Shown: positions 33,016-46,988, counted from the first letter of the stretch. The stretch: 64,000 bases of DNA from Nymphaea colorata (GCF_008831285.2 NC_045143.1:14533151-14597150); one strand, 5' to 3'. Program-made: numbers and translations. The notes: generated from the sequence alone by a model not told the origin.

Positions 33016-33163
33016 AGGTGAAACATGGAGGAGCCAATTCTAAATTGGACTTAGCCCCATACAGTATTAATAAATGGCACAGTGTGAGGCATTCACCCAT
33101 TGAAACCTCAAAATCTTGGAAGTCCTCGGGCAACTCAGATTCTGAATTTCAATCTATTGAGGA

Positions 33164-33245
33164 GAGTGATACTGATGGACCCTCTCATGCGCCAACACTG
33201 ACAAGAGTGATACTGATGGACCCTCTCATGCGCCAACACTGACAA
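33164..33245 (+). repeat. 41-bp exact tandem duplication
   Basis: Copies at 33164-33204 and 33205-33245 are identical (start GAGTGATACTGATGGACCCT). The length is not a multiple of three, so it would shift any LINE frame running through it. Confidence 0.95.
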
Positions 33246-33467
33246 TGGTTCATGACAATCTAGAATCAAATCCCATGGAGGCAGAAAGCAGTTTCATGAT
33301 CACGGATGTGGACCCTGGTCCTAAAAATGCATCCTACAGATGACCTCTATGCAGTGAAGGGCGGGAGATGATGGTGTCCTTTGCTAGGTTTTTGAAGAGG
33401 TAGTGCTAGACTTTCCCAAGTTTTTTGGCCATCTTCTTCTAGGTTTTTTCTTTCCCATTTCTCCATA

Positions 33468-36400
33468 ATGCATCTTCTAGCTTGGAACATTCGTGGTTTA
33501 GTGCACAGAGAAGCACAACTTGACTTAGCTTCTCTTATTAGGTGTTATGGTCTTGATATGTTAATTCTACTTGACACGTATATGTCCTTGTCCTGCCTCA
33601 GTAGTTGGTGTAGTAGTATGACTTTTCTTTTGTGCCTAATATTACTGCTATTAGGAATGTAGCTCGCATTGTTGTAGGCTAGAAACGTATTTGTTTGAAA
33701 GTATCGGTCTTTGTAGTTGATGAATATTGGATAGCACTCCAGTGCATATGCACTGCCAACTTCACGTAAGATGTATTTATACCCTAATTTTGGTCTTCGT
33801 AGTAGGGCACTCGTTGAGCTAAGTGGACTTGGAACCTCCCTGTCCCTACCATGCCTCATCCAGGGGACTTCCAACTATGAGGTCAGTAAGTGACAAAACA
33901 AGCAGACCTCTTAGACAGGCTTCTGTTCTGCCTTCAATGACTTCATTCGGGCAAGTGGGCTCACCATCCTGGACGGTGATAATCGCAAGTTCGGAGTAAC
34001 AACAAGATGGTTTGAACGATGTCTGTTATAGGGTAAGATTGCATGGCTAAAAGCCATGCTTTGTGCGCTTTTCCAAATATTTAAACTTAACTTATCAGTG
34101 TCGCCCAGATCTTCTTTAGATCTCAACCCACTTATCCTCTCAGCCACTAGATCACATCTTTCTCATGGTAGGCGCGGGATCTTCAACCTTTATTCTTGTC
34201 GGACTAGCAGGAGGGCTGTCTGGAAGTGGTAAAGGATACATGGGGCGCAGATACTAAAGAGTGCATACTAATTAAGCTTATCATCAAGTCGGAGATAACT
34301 AGAAAAAAGCTTACGTGGTGGAATAAAAATAACATTGCAGACATCCCAACTAGAATCTCGAACTTACGGGAAGCTGATGACGACCAAAATAGACCTCCAT
34401 TGGGAGACCAGGGAGATCCCAATATGGAATGGCTACTCAGAGAAGAGCTTAATCAAACGCTGAAGGAAGAATTTCTTTTCTAAAAGCAGAATCTAACATA
34501 AAATGCTTAAGGAGGGCAATCGTATGACTTCAGACCAATCGCTCCTTGCAACTGCACTCAAAAAATTCATCACAAAGATTATGATCAACTCAATGAGGAA
34601 CATCTTGGGGCATCGTATTGGCATGGAACAAAGGCCATTCCTCCCTAGTAGGGTGATCAATGACCAAATCTTGATTGCTCACAAGCGGGTAAATAGTCAT
34701 GAGAGGCATAATAGATACCCCATTATCCTGAAACTTGACCTGTCCAAGGCCAATGACCATGTATACTAGACATTCTTTAGGTGCAGCTTTTTTTATATAT
34801 GGTTTTGTTAGTACATGGATTGATCAGATCATGATGCGTGTCGCTTTAGCTTCCTATGCAGTTGTCATCAATGGAAGAGGGAGAACTTTTTCCCGGTTAG
34901 TGGGGACTTTGACAAGGAGCTCTCGCCCTGCTTGTTCATTATGGTGGTGGATATGCTTATTAAGAACCTAAAGAAGGATAAAGAGAAGCAAGCAATCCCT
35001 GTACCTCGTCTTAGAGGACTCACCTCCCTTCCCCCAGTATTGGTTTTTGCAGATAGCAATCTAGCATTATACTCTTCAGTAAAGCAGATAGGAGAGTGGT
35101 TGAAAATCTTACGTCTGCTTTGCATGACTTTGAGAGAAAAGCAGTCATGGTCATTAACCCAGAGAAATCTTCGAGCAACCCTTTTAAAGTCAACTCAAGA
35201 TCTCTTGCGGACATATGCAGCTACCTCAGGTGGACACTTAGTTCCCTCCCTCAAACTCATCTGGAGCTCCCATTATTTGTGGGGAATCTTAGAGAAGCTC
35301 ATTGTGCCCCCTTGGAACTTAAGGTAGCCAAAAAGCTCACTGGATGGAAAGAAAATTCTTTTTTTTTATGCGGGCAGACTCTGTCTCGTTAAACATATAT
35401 TAGGGCAGCTGAATGACTACTGGACTAGCTCATTCAAGTTACCCAAGGAGGATCATTCAAGTTACCCAAGGAGACCATTGGCAGACTAAATAAAATGTTG
35501 GCTAAATTTTTATGGGTTTCACAAGGGGAGATCCACAGATTTCACCTTGTTAATTGTGATGTGCTTTGTTGCCCTTATAGGGAGAGAGGAGTGAACTTGA
35601 GGAACCTAGGCATCTACAACCATCGACAACTGATTGTCCTAGGCTTTCGCCTCCATCCATAAGAAAAAGAATTCTCCCTTGGGTAACTTGAATGATCCTC
35701 CTTGGGTAACTTAGACTATGGATCCTTGGAAAAAGATTTACATTTTATAGTGGCTTAGAACATTCGGGCTAAGGATGATTTACTGAATAGATGGTCTTCA
35801 CCTTGGATTAAACACTTGCTGCAGAACGCCTGAATGATCGCAAGCAAGGATGCCTTATGGTGGGAGATCAAGATATTGCTATCCTATCTTGCTCTCAAGT
35901 CTATGGGAGAATCAGGATTCCTCAGCCTATGGAGGAATAAGCGTAAAAAATTCTAGGATTGCAAAGCACCTCCTTCTTCTTTATAGTGTTTGTCTCTAGC
36001 AGCGGAGGGCCGCCTTCTAACTAAAGATAGACTCCAATGCTTAGGCATCTCATTAGTGAGCTGCTGTGATTTATGTGGGCAAGATGTGGAATCTTCTAGT
36101 CATCTCTTTACTAAATGCAAATATGTTAAGAGAAAATGGTGGTTGTGGAGCTGCAAATTTAGCATAAGATTTCTGCTGAATAGAAGTTTGAAATATTTGC
36201 TGCAGAAATGGTTCTGCGGTCCTAAACATGGGTGGCTCTGTGAGCTATGATGTTGGTTCCCCCACTTATTATTAATGCAATCTAAAAATGCAAAAATAGT
36301 CTTTCATCACAAGATATTCCCAATAAAATTGTTTTGGTCGTCCATCTGGCAAGATGGTAAACGACTTGCAACCTCTGTGTGCATAAACTAGCAACTAGGC

Positions 36401-36767
36401 TTAGAGGTCAAAACTTGGTTACCAACTGCCTGCACGCACGCCCATGGCCCCCTCTATCTAGGGCAGGCTTTGACATAAGTTTATGTCTTTACCAAGCGGC
36501 TAGTCTTACTAGAGCTGTTTTTTTGAATCAAACTAGCGAGTGGTTGTGCAGTGTGTCGTCGCAGCTGATTTCTCCTTCCCTTCTCTTTCCACTCCATCTG
36601 AGAGGTCATTGAAGGGCTAATGCTGCTGGTTAATATACAACAAGGAGCTTGCCTTATCACGGGTCCAAGCAAGTGGTCTCAGAAAGTTAAGATCAACTGG
36701 TAGAATCTATCCTCCTGTCACAATCTTTTTTATTCTTTTGTAGACGGTTCCTTTAAGTTGCTGAATG
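33468..36767 (+). pseudogene. L1-type LINE ORF2 (endonuclease, RT, zinc finger, RNase H) remnant
   Basis: In order on the plus strand: endonuclease start (MHLLAWNIRGLVHREAQLDL, 33468), a gap with the endonuclease body missing, the pre-RT region (KKLTWWNKNNIADIPTRISN, 34300-34360), RT blocks (EQRPFLPSRVINDQILIAHK; ILKLDLSKA near 34730; WIDQIMMRVALASYAVVING), the catalytic box FADS at 35046-35057 where FADD is expected, then TGWKENSFF and a zf-RVT finger (CCDLCGQDVESSSHLFTKC, 36062-36120). An RNase H start (SFVDGSFKLLNAT) lies at about 36735-36772, where the solo LTR cuts in. Many stops and frame changes. Confidence 0.8.
35436..35712. repeat. 36-bp perfect inverted repeat inside the LINE
   Basis: The 36 bases at 35436-35471 reappear as an exact reverse complement at 35677-35712, with a 205-bp loop. 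Each arm contains two direct copies of TCAAGTTACCCAAGG. It is not part of a normal LINE. Confidence 0.93.
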
Positions 36768-36772
36768 CAACC
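36768..36772. repeat. Target-site duplication CAACC (left) of solo LTR
   Basis: CAACC at 36768-36772 is repeated exactly at 40034-40038 on the other side of the LTR. Confidence 0.88.
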
Positions 36773-39700
36773 TGTTCAAACCCCTTCTGTCAAAGCAATG
36801 ATTCGCGTGAAGCAGCAAAATTTTAAATTGGGGTTTTGAACATTTTCAAGAGAAAGGGTCTGCCAATGGGTATGCGGTCCAACCATTCATGTCGCCTTTA
36901 AGAGGGTTAATTAGACCAAAGACTAAACATTTTTAGGATCTTATATGAGTCATTTAGGTGATGCAATCCTGTATGCTTGTGCATAAAGGTTTTAAATTTA
37001 AATTTAAAGTTCATTTTGAACTGTATTTCGAATACGTGACTTCTGAGTTTGTTTTTGATAAATTGAAATGGATTTTGAATACGTTGTTTGAAATTTAAAT
37101 TATTTTGACAAGTTATTTGAAGATTCAACTTGTTTTTGGAGTTCAACTAAATTCTTTGGACAAAATTTGAAGATTTATATTGATTTGAATTGGAGACCAT
37201 TATTGTGGTTAAAAATATGACAATTTGAATTGAATTCGGAAAATGGGTAGTAGGATTGGATTGATATTGTTTGAATTGATTTGAAATGGGAATCATTGCT
37301 TTGATCCAGAAATTTGGAGTTTTGATTGGCAAATTGGTAATTTTGAAGTTGGACTTTGATTTGTAAATTGATGATTGGGTTGAAAAATCAATGATTGAAT
37401 TGGAAAATATTGAGAAATTGTATTTGAAAATTGGGGTTTTAGCTCATCCTTATGTACTTAAGCTTGTTTATAATCTTGGATCAAAATTAAGTAACTTTGA
37501 AGAAGAATTTGGCAAATCGGTTTCTTTTTGAAAATTTCTTTTATCAATTGATTTGGTTAAGATCAAAAGAGATGGGGGATTAGATTCAAATGGTTCTCTT
37601 TTTAGAGAGTTTTGAAGAATTTTAAGTAAGATTTACTTTGACAAGATGAGTATTTCAAAGATGTAGGAAAACTCTTGTTTTCAAACATACTTTGGCAAAA
37701 TTTGATATGATTCTTGTGTTTTCTTTAAAAATAAGTGAATGATCTACATTATTTGTTGCAACATGACTTGGTCACATTTTGCAACTTGGAATAGATTCAC
37801 TTAATCTCTAGAAAAACTACATGTGTGATTGATCATGTGAATGTATGCATGGAGAAAATAAACTACATGGGGACATACATTCTTCCCTCTCTCATAATCT
37901 CTTAACGTACATTCTAGCATACGATTCCATTCCATAACACATTCATACATGAAATGGAAGACAAATTTTAATTAAAGATGTAAGATTATCTCTAAGCTGA
38001 ACATAACATAAGATCAAGTATATTTATTAGAGTGTAGTCTACAAGCTTCAAACATAGATAAAATTCTCAAAAATTGATATAAAATCTGAAAATGATTCTA
38101 AAATCCCAATCTTTAAAATGAAGAAAAACGTGGAAAGCATCAACTTTGCATCTCTAAATGGCCATAAATCAGATTTTATTCTGGTTTTAATGGCTGCAAA
38201 TTAAGAAATATTGTCCTAAGAGGATTTCCTCTTAGTATGGCTGCAAATTTCTGAAATCTTACTTAACATATCATAAGTTAAGCTTTCACATTAACAAGAG
38301 GAATATGCATTTTGAGTATACATCCTTGGGACCCAACTTTAGGTTTTAGGAATAATCTATTTTCCTAACCCAATTTAAATTTCAGTTTTATGCAAGGAGA
38401 ACGCCATTTCCTTGGACGATTCTTAGCAAGATTGTTCTCTTCTTTTGAAGAAATCAAATTTCAGTTTTTTGGCTGAAATTTTGTGATATGTTAAGATAAT
38501 AATCAAGCCCATTACAAATTCAGAAATTCCGAATTGCAAATCCTAAAAATCACAATACTTAAGAATTATCTTAGAATACCGATTTAGATTGGACTAGAGA
38601 TTCTTCTAATTTTATGATGAATAACTAATTCACAACTGTTTTTCGGCTAAAATAAATGCTCCAAGAGCTGGAACTCAAAGATTATTAAGAAGTTGAAATC
38701 TGATTTTGGCAATATATGTATATGTTTATATACATGTTACCATTGTAACACGATTTTTAAATCTTGAAATGGGTTGATCTTGCAGCTTTGAGTTACAAAG
38801 ATCAAAATGAAAGATTTTCTCCTTTTCTAAACCAGCTTGGAGACGTGGCTCCCAGTCTGATTTTAGGAAAGAAATCAAATTGGGATCAAGACTGGCTGAT
38901 TGAAAATGGCTTGGCCTTGGGGCCTCTGCAAAATTGCTTTTGTGGGTTTTTCTCTTTTGAAAAATAGTATGATGCATGCATAATGCATTAACATGTACAT
39001 CTTTGTGAACACTCCATAGCTGGACTCCATTCCCAGCCAAAATAGAAATGAAAATGAAGATCTCCCTCCCATGATTATGGAATTAAATAAGTAGAAAGAA
39101 GTAAAATGGAGAACAAAATCAGATAGTCCCTGCCATGTTGACGGGCCTTGTATATGAATGATACTTTCAACTAGTTCTCTAGATCAAGCAATCCTAAACA
39201 AGAATCCAATCGTGTATTCGAACTTAGTGAATCTGGAAATAGATGAGTCTTCTTGATTGAATTTGAAAATGAGGTTCCTTATACCGAAGATCTAAAAGGA
39301 GAGTCCAACAGAAGTGAGCTTGGTGAGCTTAGCCCACACACATGGCTGGGTGAGCTTGGCTAGGTCCAGTCCATCATGACTTAGACCTAGTCAAACTAGT
39401 TTTAATTCAGGATTCTAAGTTAAAAAAAACCTAGTTTTAATTACAATTTGACAACAAATATCCCTTAACTTTGGAGTCCACTCTTCGAAGTTCCTAGGTT
39501 TGGGTTTGAGCTCACTAGGTTTTGACCTAGTGTTAGCATTAATTAAAGGAACTTTTCCTTTAATGTGGAAAAAATTCCTTAAATATCTCTACCTTTCTCT
39601 GAAATTCTTAATTATCCTAATCATTTTGCATTGAAAATGAATGGTTTTAATGAAAAGGGAGGAGCATGGCACGCTGGGTGGGCCCTTGCCCATGCAGACC

Positions 39701-40033
39701 AGCTGGGGCCCACACGTGGGTCCCATTTGGAATTATGGATCTTATATTCATCCGGTTTTGAATTCAAATTCAAATCCAGATTTCAAATGACAATTCCAAT
39801 TATATTTGAGTTACAAATCCTACTTTGGATGTAGTACTGTATACCGGATTGGGATTTGGGCTGGTAATCCAGCATTAGGATCCGTGCTATGAGTTAAATT
39901 CATGATTTGAACTGAATGATATTTAAGATTAAGAAGAAATTGAAGTTTTTTCACCGTTTCTTTGTGAAATTCCTTTACCAAGATTTTGGACTTGCTTTTA
40001 GCAATCTAAATGGAAAATTTTGAGGTGCTAACG
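36773..40033 (+). mobile_element. Solo LTR of 3.26 kb, giant-LTR family
   Basis: Begins TGTTCAAACCCC and ends GAGGTGCTAACG, with an exact CAACC duplication on both sides. It aligns end to end with the reverse complement of 56803-61378 (landmarks: GCGTGAAGCAGCAAAATTTT, TTGTGCATAAAGGTTT, GGAGACCATTATT, CTTTGATCCAGAAAT, AAAGATCAAAATGAA, AATCCTAAACAAGAATCCAA, ATTTCAAATGACAATT). It has no coding capacity, primer site or internal region, so a solo LTR formed by recombination between two LTRs is the best reading. It lies in the LINE RNase H region. The final base of the expected CA end is mutated to G. Confidence 0.85.
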
Positions 40034-40038
40034 CAACC

Positions 40039-42639
40039 CCACTACATACATCTTGACCATTTTATTCAGGCCCTACTTTATGGCTACGAGATGGTTTGGT
40101 ACACTGTTTTTCAATCTTAAGTGACGTAATTGATAGCTAGGATGACAGGTAAATGAGTAGGGTCTTTGTTAAATAGTGATTAGCATTAAAAAATTTAGTT
40201 TAGTTAGGTATTAACTGATTTTTGAAAGGATGCCAGCTCCTTTGGCCTTTATTTTTGAAGTCCTCATTCTAGCATATGATACTCAACTTTAGGTGGCTTA
40301 TTTAATCTAGGTTATCTAATTAGTTTTAGTTAAAAATTAACTTCAGAAGTAATTTATATTTTTGCCATTGAGATAGTTTATTTACATTTAGGAATTACGT
40401 TTAGGGCTGACTTGTTTCTCAATTATGCCAGCCATTGGAGTCATGTTTTAGCATCTTGTCTTCCTTCTAATTGTATTATGTTAAATTCTGATGTAGATTA
40501 CTATTTAATTCTTAATTTATGGTATTAGCTCCTCAGTTTAGGAAGATATTAGAGAAGGTAGGTTAATTTGTGGGCTAATTAGATTATAAATTATAAGATA
40601 GGGGTTGCATAGATTCACACTAGATTGGTTGCATTAGATGAATGTAAGTAGCGTTAGATAATCTCTAGTTTCTAGGAAAGGTTTTCCATAATCTAGGATC
40701 ATTTCCCTCATATTAAAGTAGCTAATTATGAATATAGATTCCTTTATGAGATTTTCCTAGCATAAATTAATTTAGTAATTACATAGAGTCCTAGGTACAT
40801 TGGGTAAGGCTTTTCTTACACCTTCTTTAGGATAGTTACTGTGTACTTTGACCTTGCATTTATTAGTTTTTAACTGGATTAGATAATCCAGTTTTAGCGT
40901 TATCTTTATAGCCTCACTAGGCAGCGACCATATTAGGATGTGTTTTGCAGATTTTCTCAAATCTCAAGGATGTCACAAGATAGGGACCCACACTAGGGCG
41001 TCTTAGTCTTTAGCCATTTTTCCTCTCTTCCGGTTAGTTGTTAGATAGTTTTGTGTTAAATTAAATTTTAAAATTCCAGTTATATTATATTTAAATTAGT
41101 CATTTTTTTGTTATCTTTTCTGGTCGTTACTTTACCCTTAATTAGTTGGAACTAGAGCAAACATAGCCCAAGATTGAATAGTTTGGTACTAGTTTGGCAG
41201 CTTAATGATCTTAGTTATAGAGCAGTGAATAATAAGCATAAGTCATCAAATAGAATAAAGCGGTTTGACGAGAACCTATATTAATGTATCCTAAATGAAG
41301 CATCATAGAATAAATTAAACTTCTCTTAAAAACTCTTTGTGATAATACCATTATTGCACCTACGAAAGCAATGATATTCATTTATGTCAGGTATGGATAT
41401 GAAAAAAGGCACCATGAAGCACTATCTAATTTGAACAATCACAATGGATTGAGCCATTTATCAATCCATCACACTGATCTCAGTTTTAAAGCATTTTTCC
41501 TATGCCAACATGTCCATCATAGTAACTAGGCAAAGCAGATAAAAAGTGCTCACTTTGTGCCCTTCCATTCTTCATTCGAACTGGATTCTATAATGAAGGG
41601 CTCATCCAAGGAGGGAACTTGCTTTATCCAACTACACTTTTTGCTAGATAATATGGTAGAAACCCTAAATTATATTTGTGTTAATGAAGACCCTACAATT
41701 GATGATTTTGAAGTTGGTAAAGAAAGTATTCTAATAGCAATTTTGATGTTACATATTTAAGTTCATGGGAGGTAGTATGGATCCATAATAGGAAAAAAAA
41801 AATCACGTTTGATATGCTCCTGACATATCTCTCCAAGTTATTATGGTGTGTGCTTTTGAAGGAATTCACATGCAAGAAGAAGGTTTGAACTTGATGTTAA
41901 TGGCTAAAGTATCTTCTACTCTATACATTTATAAAACAAATAAAAAATATTTTATGGATCTATCCTCATTCCCTACAACGGGTGGATTAACGGCCAGCTT
42001 TTGGCTATGGTGTAGGCCTTTCACCTTGGGTTACTGCTCATTCACAAGACCTATTTCATGACTGTATTGGAAAACCTACTATGCCTAAAGCAAGAGAAAG
42101 CCCATCCTTCTCTTTCCCTTTTTGCCCTCATGTTGCCATCCAAGAGGGACATTCCATCACTAAGACACGTAGAACTAAACTAAGAACTCTCAAGCGAATT
42201 TGAGTTAAGAAATGATAATATTTGATACTGCTGAATCTTGAAAGTGCCTCAATATTATCTTATTCTTATTCACTATCCATGTATTTAAAAATGCATATTT
42301 ATTCTTCTATATCTTATTCTGAACTCACTTTTCAGTTCCTCCCTCCATCTTCTCTATATACATCCATAGGCTCAAACTGAGATTAAATCAACACATACCA
42401 TCACATAATTCTAAAGCAGTTTTTGGTGAGATTAATTATGTAAGTCTATGCAAACATGAAAAAATAACATGGTACAAATTAGCATGATGATAAATTATTA
42501 CTGTGTCCAGGTGTTTACATGTAAAGCTTTTCAATCTTACATATAGACTGTGATAAATAGGCTATCATTACTTGTACCCGCTTTCGTTCCTTGTACAAGA
42601 TTTTGAGAGATCGGATCCAACCTATTGATACGAGATATA
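40039..42639. other. AT-rich non-coding DNA
   Basis: No recognised gene. A plus-strand stretch open from 41991 to 42203 (AFGYGVGLSPWVTAHSQDLF...) has no start codon and no identifiable relative; it may be a relic exon. The rest is AT-rich with poly-purine and poly-pyrimidine runs. Confidence 0.45.
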
Positions 42640-45600
42640 ATCGTTCCTAGTGCCTTTATTAGGGGCAATCAAACTAATGACTAGACTAAATGTTATAATT
42701 TTCGAGTCTAAATGTCATTCAAAACCTATGAAAGGCAAACGTACCTTTGTTTTTGAACCATGCATGTTTGGAAATCTAAATAGATATCATAAATAGACTT
42801 ATGAATAGGAAGAATTAAATCTCGATGTTTGTTTATGTTCAAATCATCATAGATTAATGCAAATAGATGCCCTAAATCTAATGGGATGCATGTAAGAACT
42901 AAGTCATATAGACCTGGAGTCCATTTTCTACTAGGACTGCGATATAGAACATGGACCAATTAGGAGAAAACTGAATTTGAATCCAAAATTTATAATCATG
43001 ATCTAAGAAGTTTTATATAATTATTGTCCTAAATTTAAAATAGGAGACACTGTGGAAGTCAAAATCTCATTTCATGTGATTGAGACTCATGATCCAAAAA
43101 TCTAAGGTCAAAGATATAGTTATTTTGGTCTTGTATTCACGATTGGTTTTTAAATCTTGAAGGGATAGATCCAAATTTGATGATTACAAGGGATAAAATC
43201 TTGAATTTGATTCTGATTTCTAGGGATTGATCCTAGTTGTATGATCAAATACTCATTTGCATTGAAATTCAATCCAAGTTTCAAGATCTGAAATCTAAGC
43301 TCCAAGATCTGAAATTCAGGATCCAACATCTACAGTTTCAAAACTGAAATCCGTAATCCACAAATCGAGATTTATAATTAGAGACCCGTATGTGAAATCT
43401 AATTCAAAATCTAAAGTCTAGAATCTAAGATCCAAAATCTAATGCTTGGGATCTGAAACCCAATATTTGAGATCCAAATCCAAGTAGATTACACTTGGTT
43501 TAATGTCATAGTTTAGATCCACATAAGGTTTATGATTTGAATCCAATAATTTGAATTGAGATGAAAGATGCAAATGAGCTAGGGGTAAGTTGGTCACATT
43601 CACTGGGGTCCGTCTTGCCTACACTAGGTTTGAACCTACTCAGTGTGGCTTTGATCGTAAGAAATGAGTTTGGTCTTAGTGAAAATATATGATATATACT
43701 TCATTCATTTCATATGGATGAGTGTTTAAAAGAGTTTGACTAGATCTAGGTTACATGACTAGGTTCATAGGTAGTAAGTAGACTCTAAGACCGGGCTTGA
43801 GTTAGGTTCGGACTTCATGTCTATATGACCTAGGGCTTTTTAAAACATTTTAGAAAGAAACTATGATTTGAAATGAGTCTTGTGTGACAAAAAGGTAGAT
43901 TCAAGTTTTCACATAGATGGACTAATGTACACAAGGAATGTTACCACTAGGCTGACCCTGTCTGATTTTAGACCATGGGTGCATGTAGGTGCCAGATGGT
44001 TCAACACATGTTAAAATAAAGGAACAATGTACAATTAAAGAAAACATGAAAGAAAACTATATTTTATATGCATGCTCTAACTAAAACTAAGTAAACAAAA
44101 AAAAAAAAGAAAAGAAAGTGATAAGGAAGAGAGTGGCATACCTGATCCCTATGTCAACCCCAAAAACACTAAAATAAATCTAATCTAAAAAATAAACATG
44201 CTAAATTATAACATTATTAAAGCAACTAAGAAAAATAAACTAAACTAAACATCATAAAAACAAAAAGAAAACTAAACTAAATGCACCAAAAGAAAACTGA
44301 ACTAGACATGCATAAAGAAAAAGAACTAAAATGCAAATAAGAAGAGAAAGAAGGGGGAAAAAGACTACCTAAAGCTAGCCCCCTAGTTGAGCCCACTCCC
44401 ACAACCTCTACCTTGAGTCTGGCTAGGTCTAGGTTGAGTGCAAATGCAGCTCGCACCAAGACTTAAACCATGACTCTTAAAAACTTAACTTGTTTTGAAA
44501 TAGACCCTTCCTTTTTTAGTATAGTTGAGATTTTACCAACTTTTTGGGCTTCTCTAAGAATAGCTCAAGTATGTAGTGGTAAAAGGGAGGGAGAAACCCT
44601 AATTATAGGAGAGAGAATGGGCAAACCCCTTTGAGATTTTTAATACATGACTAAACATTTTATGCATTCCCTCTCTCTTATCAAAACTCAAAAACTATAG
44701 GTTAAAAGAAGTTTTCAATCAAAGTTTTGCTCGTTACAGTCTCTTCCAAACTCTGAATTCGATTTCATGAAAGGCCACACATGCACAGAGGAGTGTGATT
44801 GATTTTTTAAATTATTCAAATTAACATTGAGTATGGAGAATGAATGATGTGAGAATATGGAGAGAAAACACAGTTTTACACCTTATTCTAAAACTTGACA
44901 TCATTAAAAAATATTCATTTTGGCCACATATGGATATCAATTTCGATTTTGTCTATGACAAAGTCTTCAGCAAAGAATTTTGCATATTTCATTTGCTTAC
45001 GCGTGAATTGACATTAAGCGTAGAGTGAGAAAATCATAATACTTTTTTGAGATAAAATGTGCATTAAGCTCACATGTGGATCATGGATTTGGGTTTGACG
45101 TTGAGCCTAGATCTAGGTCCACATTCAAGGAAAATTCTAGAAGATGGATCCAAATATGGTATCAAAATTTGGATTATGATTTGACATCTAGGATAAAAAA
45201 TGGGAATGATGGATTTGAATCTATAAAAAAAAAATCAGATATGAGACTAGGATATGAGATCTAGAATGGAAATAAGACTTGGATACATAATCTGGATCAT
45301 AAATATGAAATGAAGGTCTGAAAATAGCATGGACTTGGACCTGGCTTAGGCTGGGCTAGGTGGGTTCAAGCTTCATGGCATGGACTGGACCTAGGTCAGG
45401 TTTAGTTTTTGCAAAACTGGGTCCAGGCCTAGGATGGGTGCAGGCTCAAACTAGTTGTTGTTTTCAGAAAGTTCACTTTTAATGAGAGTTTGAGGTAGGT
45501 TGAGCTTGGGCTTAGGTCTATTAGATTCATGGAAAAGGTAACTTAATTTTATCTTTTATCTGACTCTTAAGTTAGGTTTCATAAAAAAATATGTGCACGG

Positions 45601-46212
45601 TAGCAAATGACCAAAATATTTTGTGTGTGATTTTGAACTAAAATGGGTTCAAATAAGAGGATTGGCTTGAACTAAGGTTGTAAAATCAAAGAAAATCATA
45701 ATACAAGGTATATGTGACTTATACCCTATGTTTTTGTAGAAGAATATGATTTAAAAAATGGCCAATATGCCCATGTGTGTATTTCTAGAGTTTTAGATGA
45801 ATTTTGTCAATCTGACTGAAATAGCCTATGGGCGAGCCCTTAAATAGGCTCTAATTAAATTTTAGCTGATAAATTCTTCCCGTCTTGCTTTAAAAATCAA
45901 AAACAAATTTTTCCCAAGCCGTATGCAAACCATAAAAATATGATTTTTATTGAAATTTTTGCACGTAAAGTTGAGGGTAATGACATGCTGAAAGATAAGA
46001 GGTCACTTTAATTTTGCCAAATTGACTTCGACAATAGTTTATTGAGTGTAGCAAGTATTATTAATGTTGTGACAATGCCACATATTAATTACGACCAAAT
46101 TCGTATCCCCAAAAAAATTTTAGTTTTTGGAGTGCTTTAGAAAAATAGAGACTCACCCGTTGGTTCGAGAATTGATCGTTCCCGGCGCTTTTACTAGAGG
46201 TAATCAATCAAA
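42640..46212 (+). repeat. Diverged direct repeat pair, 3.5 kb apart
   Basis: ATCGTTCCTAGTGCCTTTAT (42640 on) and ATCGTTCCCGGCGCTTTTAC (46175 on) continue in parallel for about 37 bases; nearly all differences are transitions. They could mark the same point of two LTRs or a duplicated block. The sequence between is AT-rich, with CC(A/T)AGGT and GATCCAAAT low-complexity words and an A-run at about 44096-44110. No gene is seen between them. Confidence 0.5.
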
Positions 46213-46909
46213 GGGCCATGCTTATCATTGATGTATTTTGTTTTGGCTTAAACATCATTTTCATTCTAAATGCGGTGTTGTGTTTAAGAAAATGTTGAAG
46301 ATTTGATGTTTCAAATTTTTGAGAAAGTTTTGAAGAATCTTTTGAAGGTAAAACTCTTTGATTTGAGAAATTTTGAATTGAAAAATCTTTATAAATATTT
46401 TAAAAACTTTGGAGATCACATTTGAAGTCACTTTAGTGTTATCTTAAGACTTTAAGCACTTTAAGCAGGTTTGAGATTTTGTTCTAATTCGATTACTACC
46501 TACTTAGAATTCAACCTTATCTTGCTTAAGTTCTTTGGAGTGAGACTTGTGATCATAAGTGATATTAAGTGAGTCTGAATGCATAAATACATTGATCCTA
46601 TATGATTAAAAGAATAATTCATTCCTACGATAACATTAATATAAAAGCATTCATGCCATAATATACATCTAAGATTTTTTTTATAATTATCATAAAAGAA
46701 AAAAAAGTTTTTAAAAATAGATTGAGGTTATACACCATTAAGTATTAAGTATGATTTCAATATTAGGTCATTACTTAAATTTTGGCTTGATGAAGTTGGT
46801 AAATAAAAGGATCTTGGGAGAAACTGTCTAAAAGAATGAAAGATAAAATACTCCCAAAGAAAGAAAGAGAGAGAGAAAGAGACACAAAAAGATGTATACA
46901 CATTATCAC

Positions 46910-46988
46910 ATATATATATATATGAAAGTTTGAAAAATTATATTGATTTAAATAGAAAGAGAGATTTTAGAGGAAAAGAAATAGAGAA

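Noticed and set aside
41991-42203. Open stretch AFGYGVGLSPWVTAHSQDLF... as a possible exon
   Set aside because: No start codon, no clear splice sites and no recognised family; kept only as a remark in the region entry.
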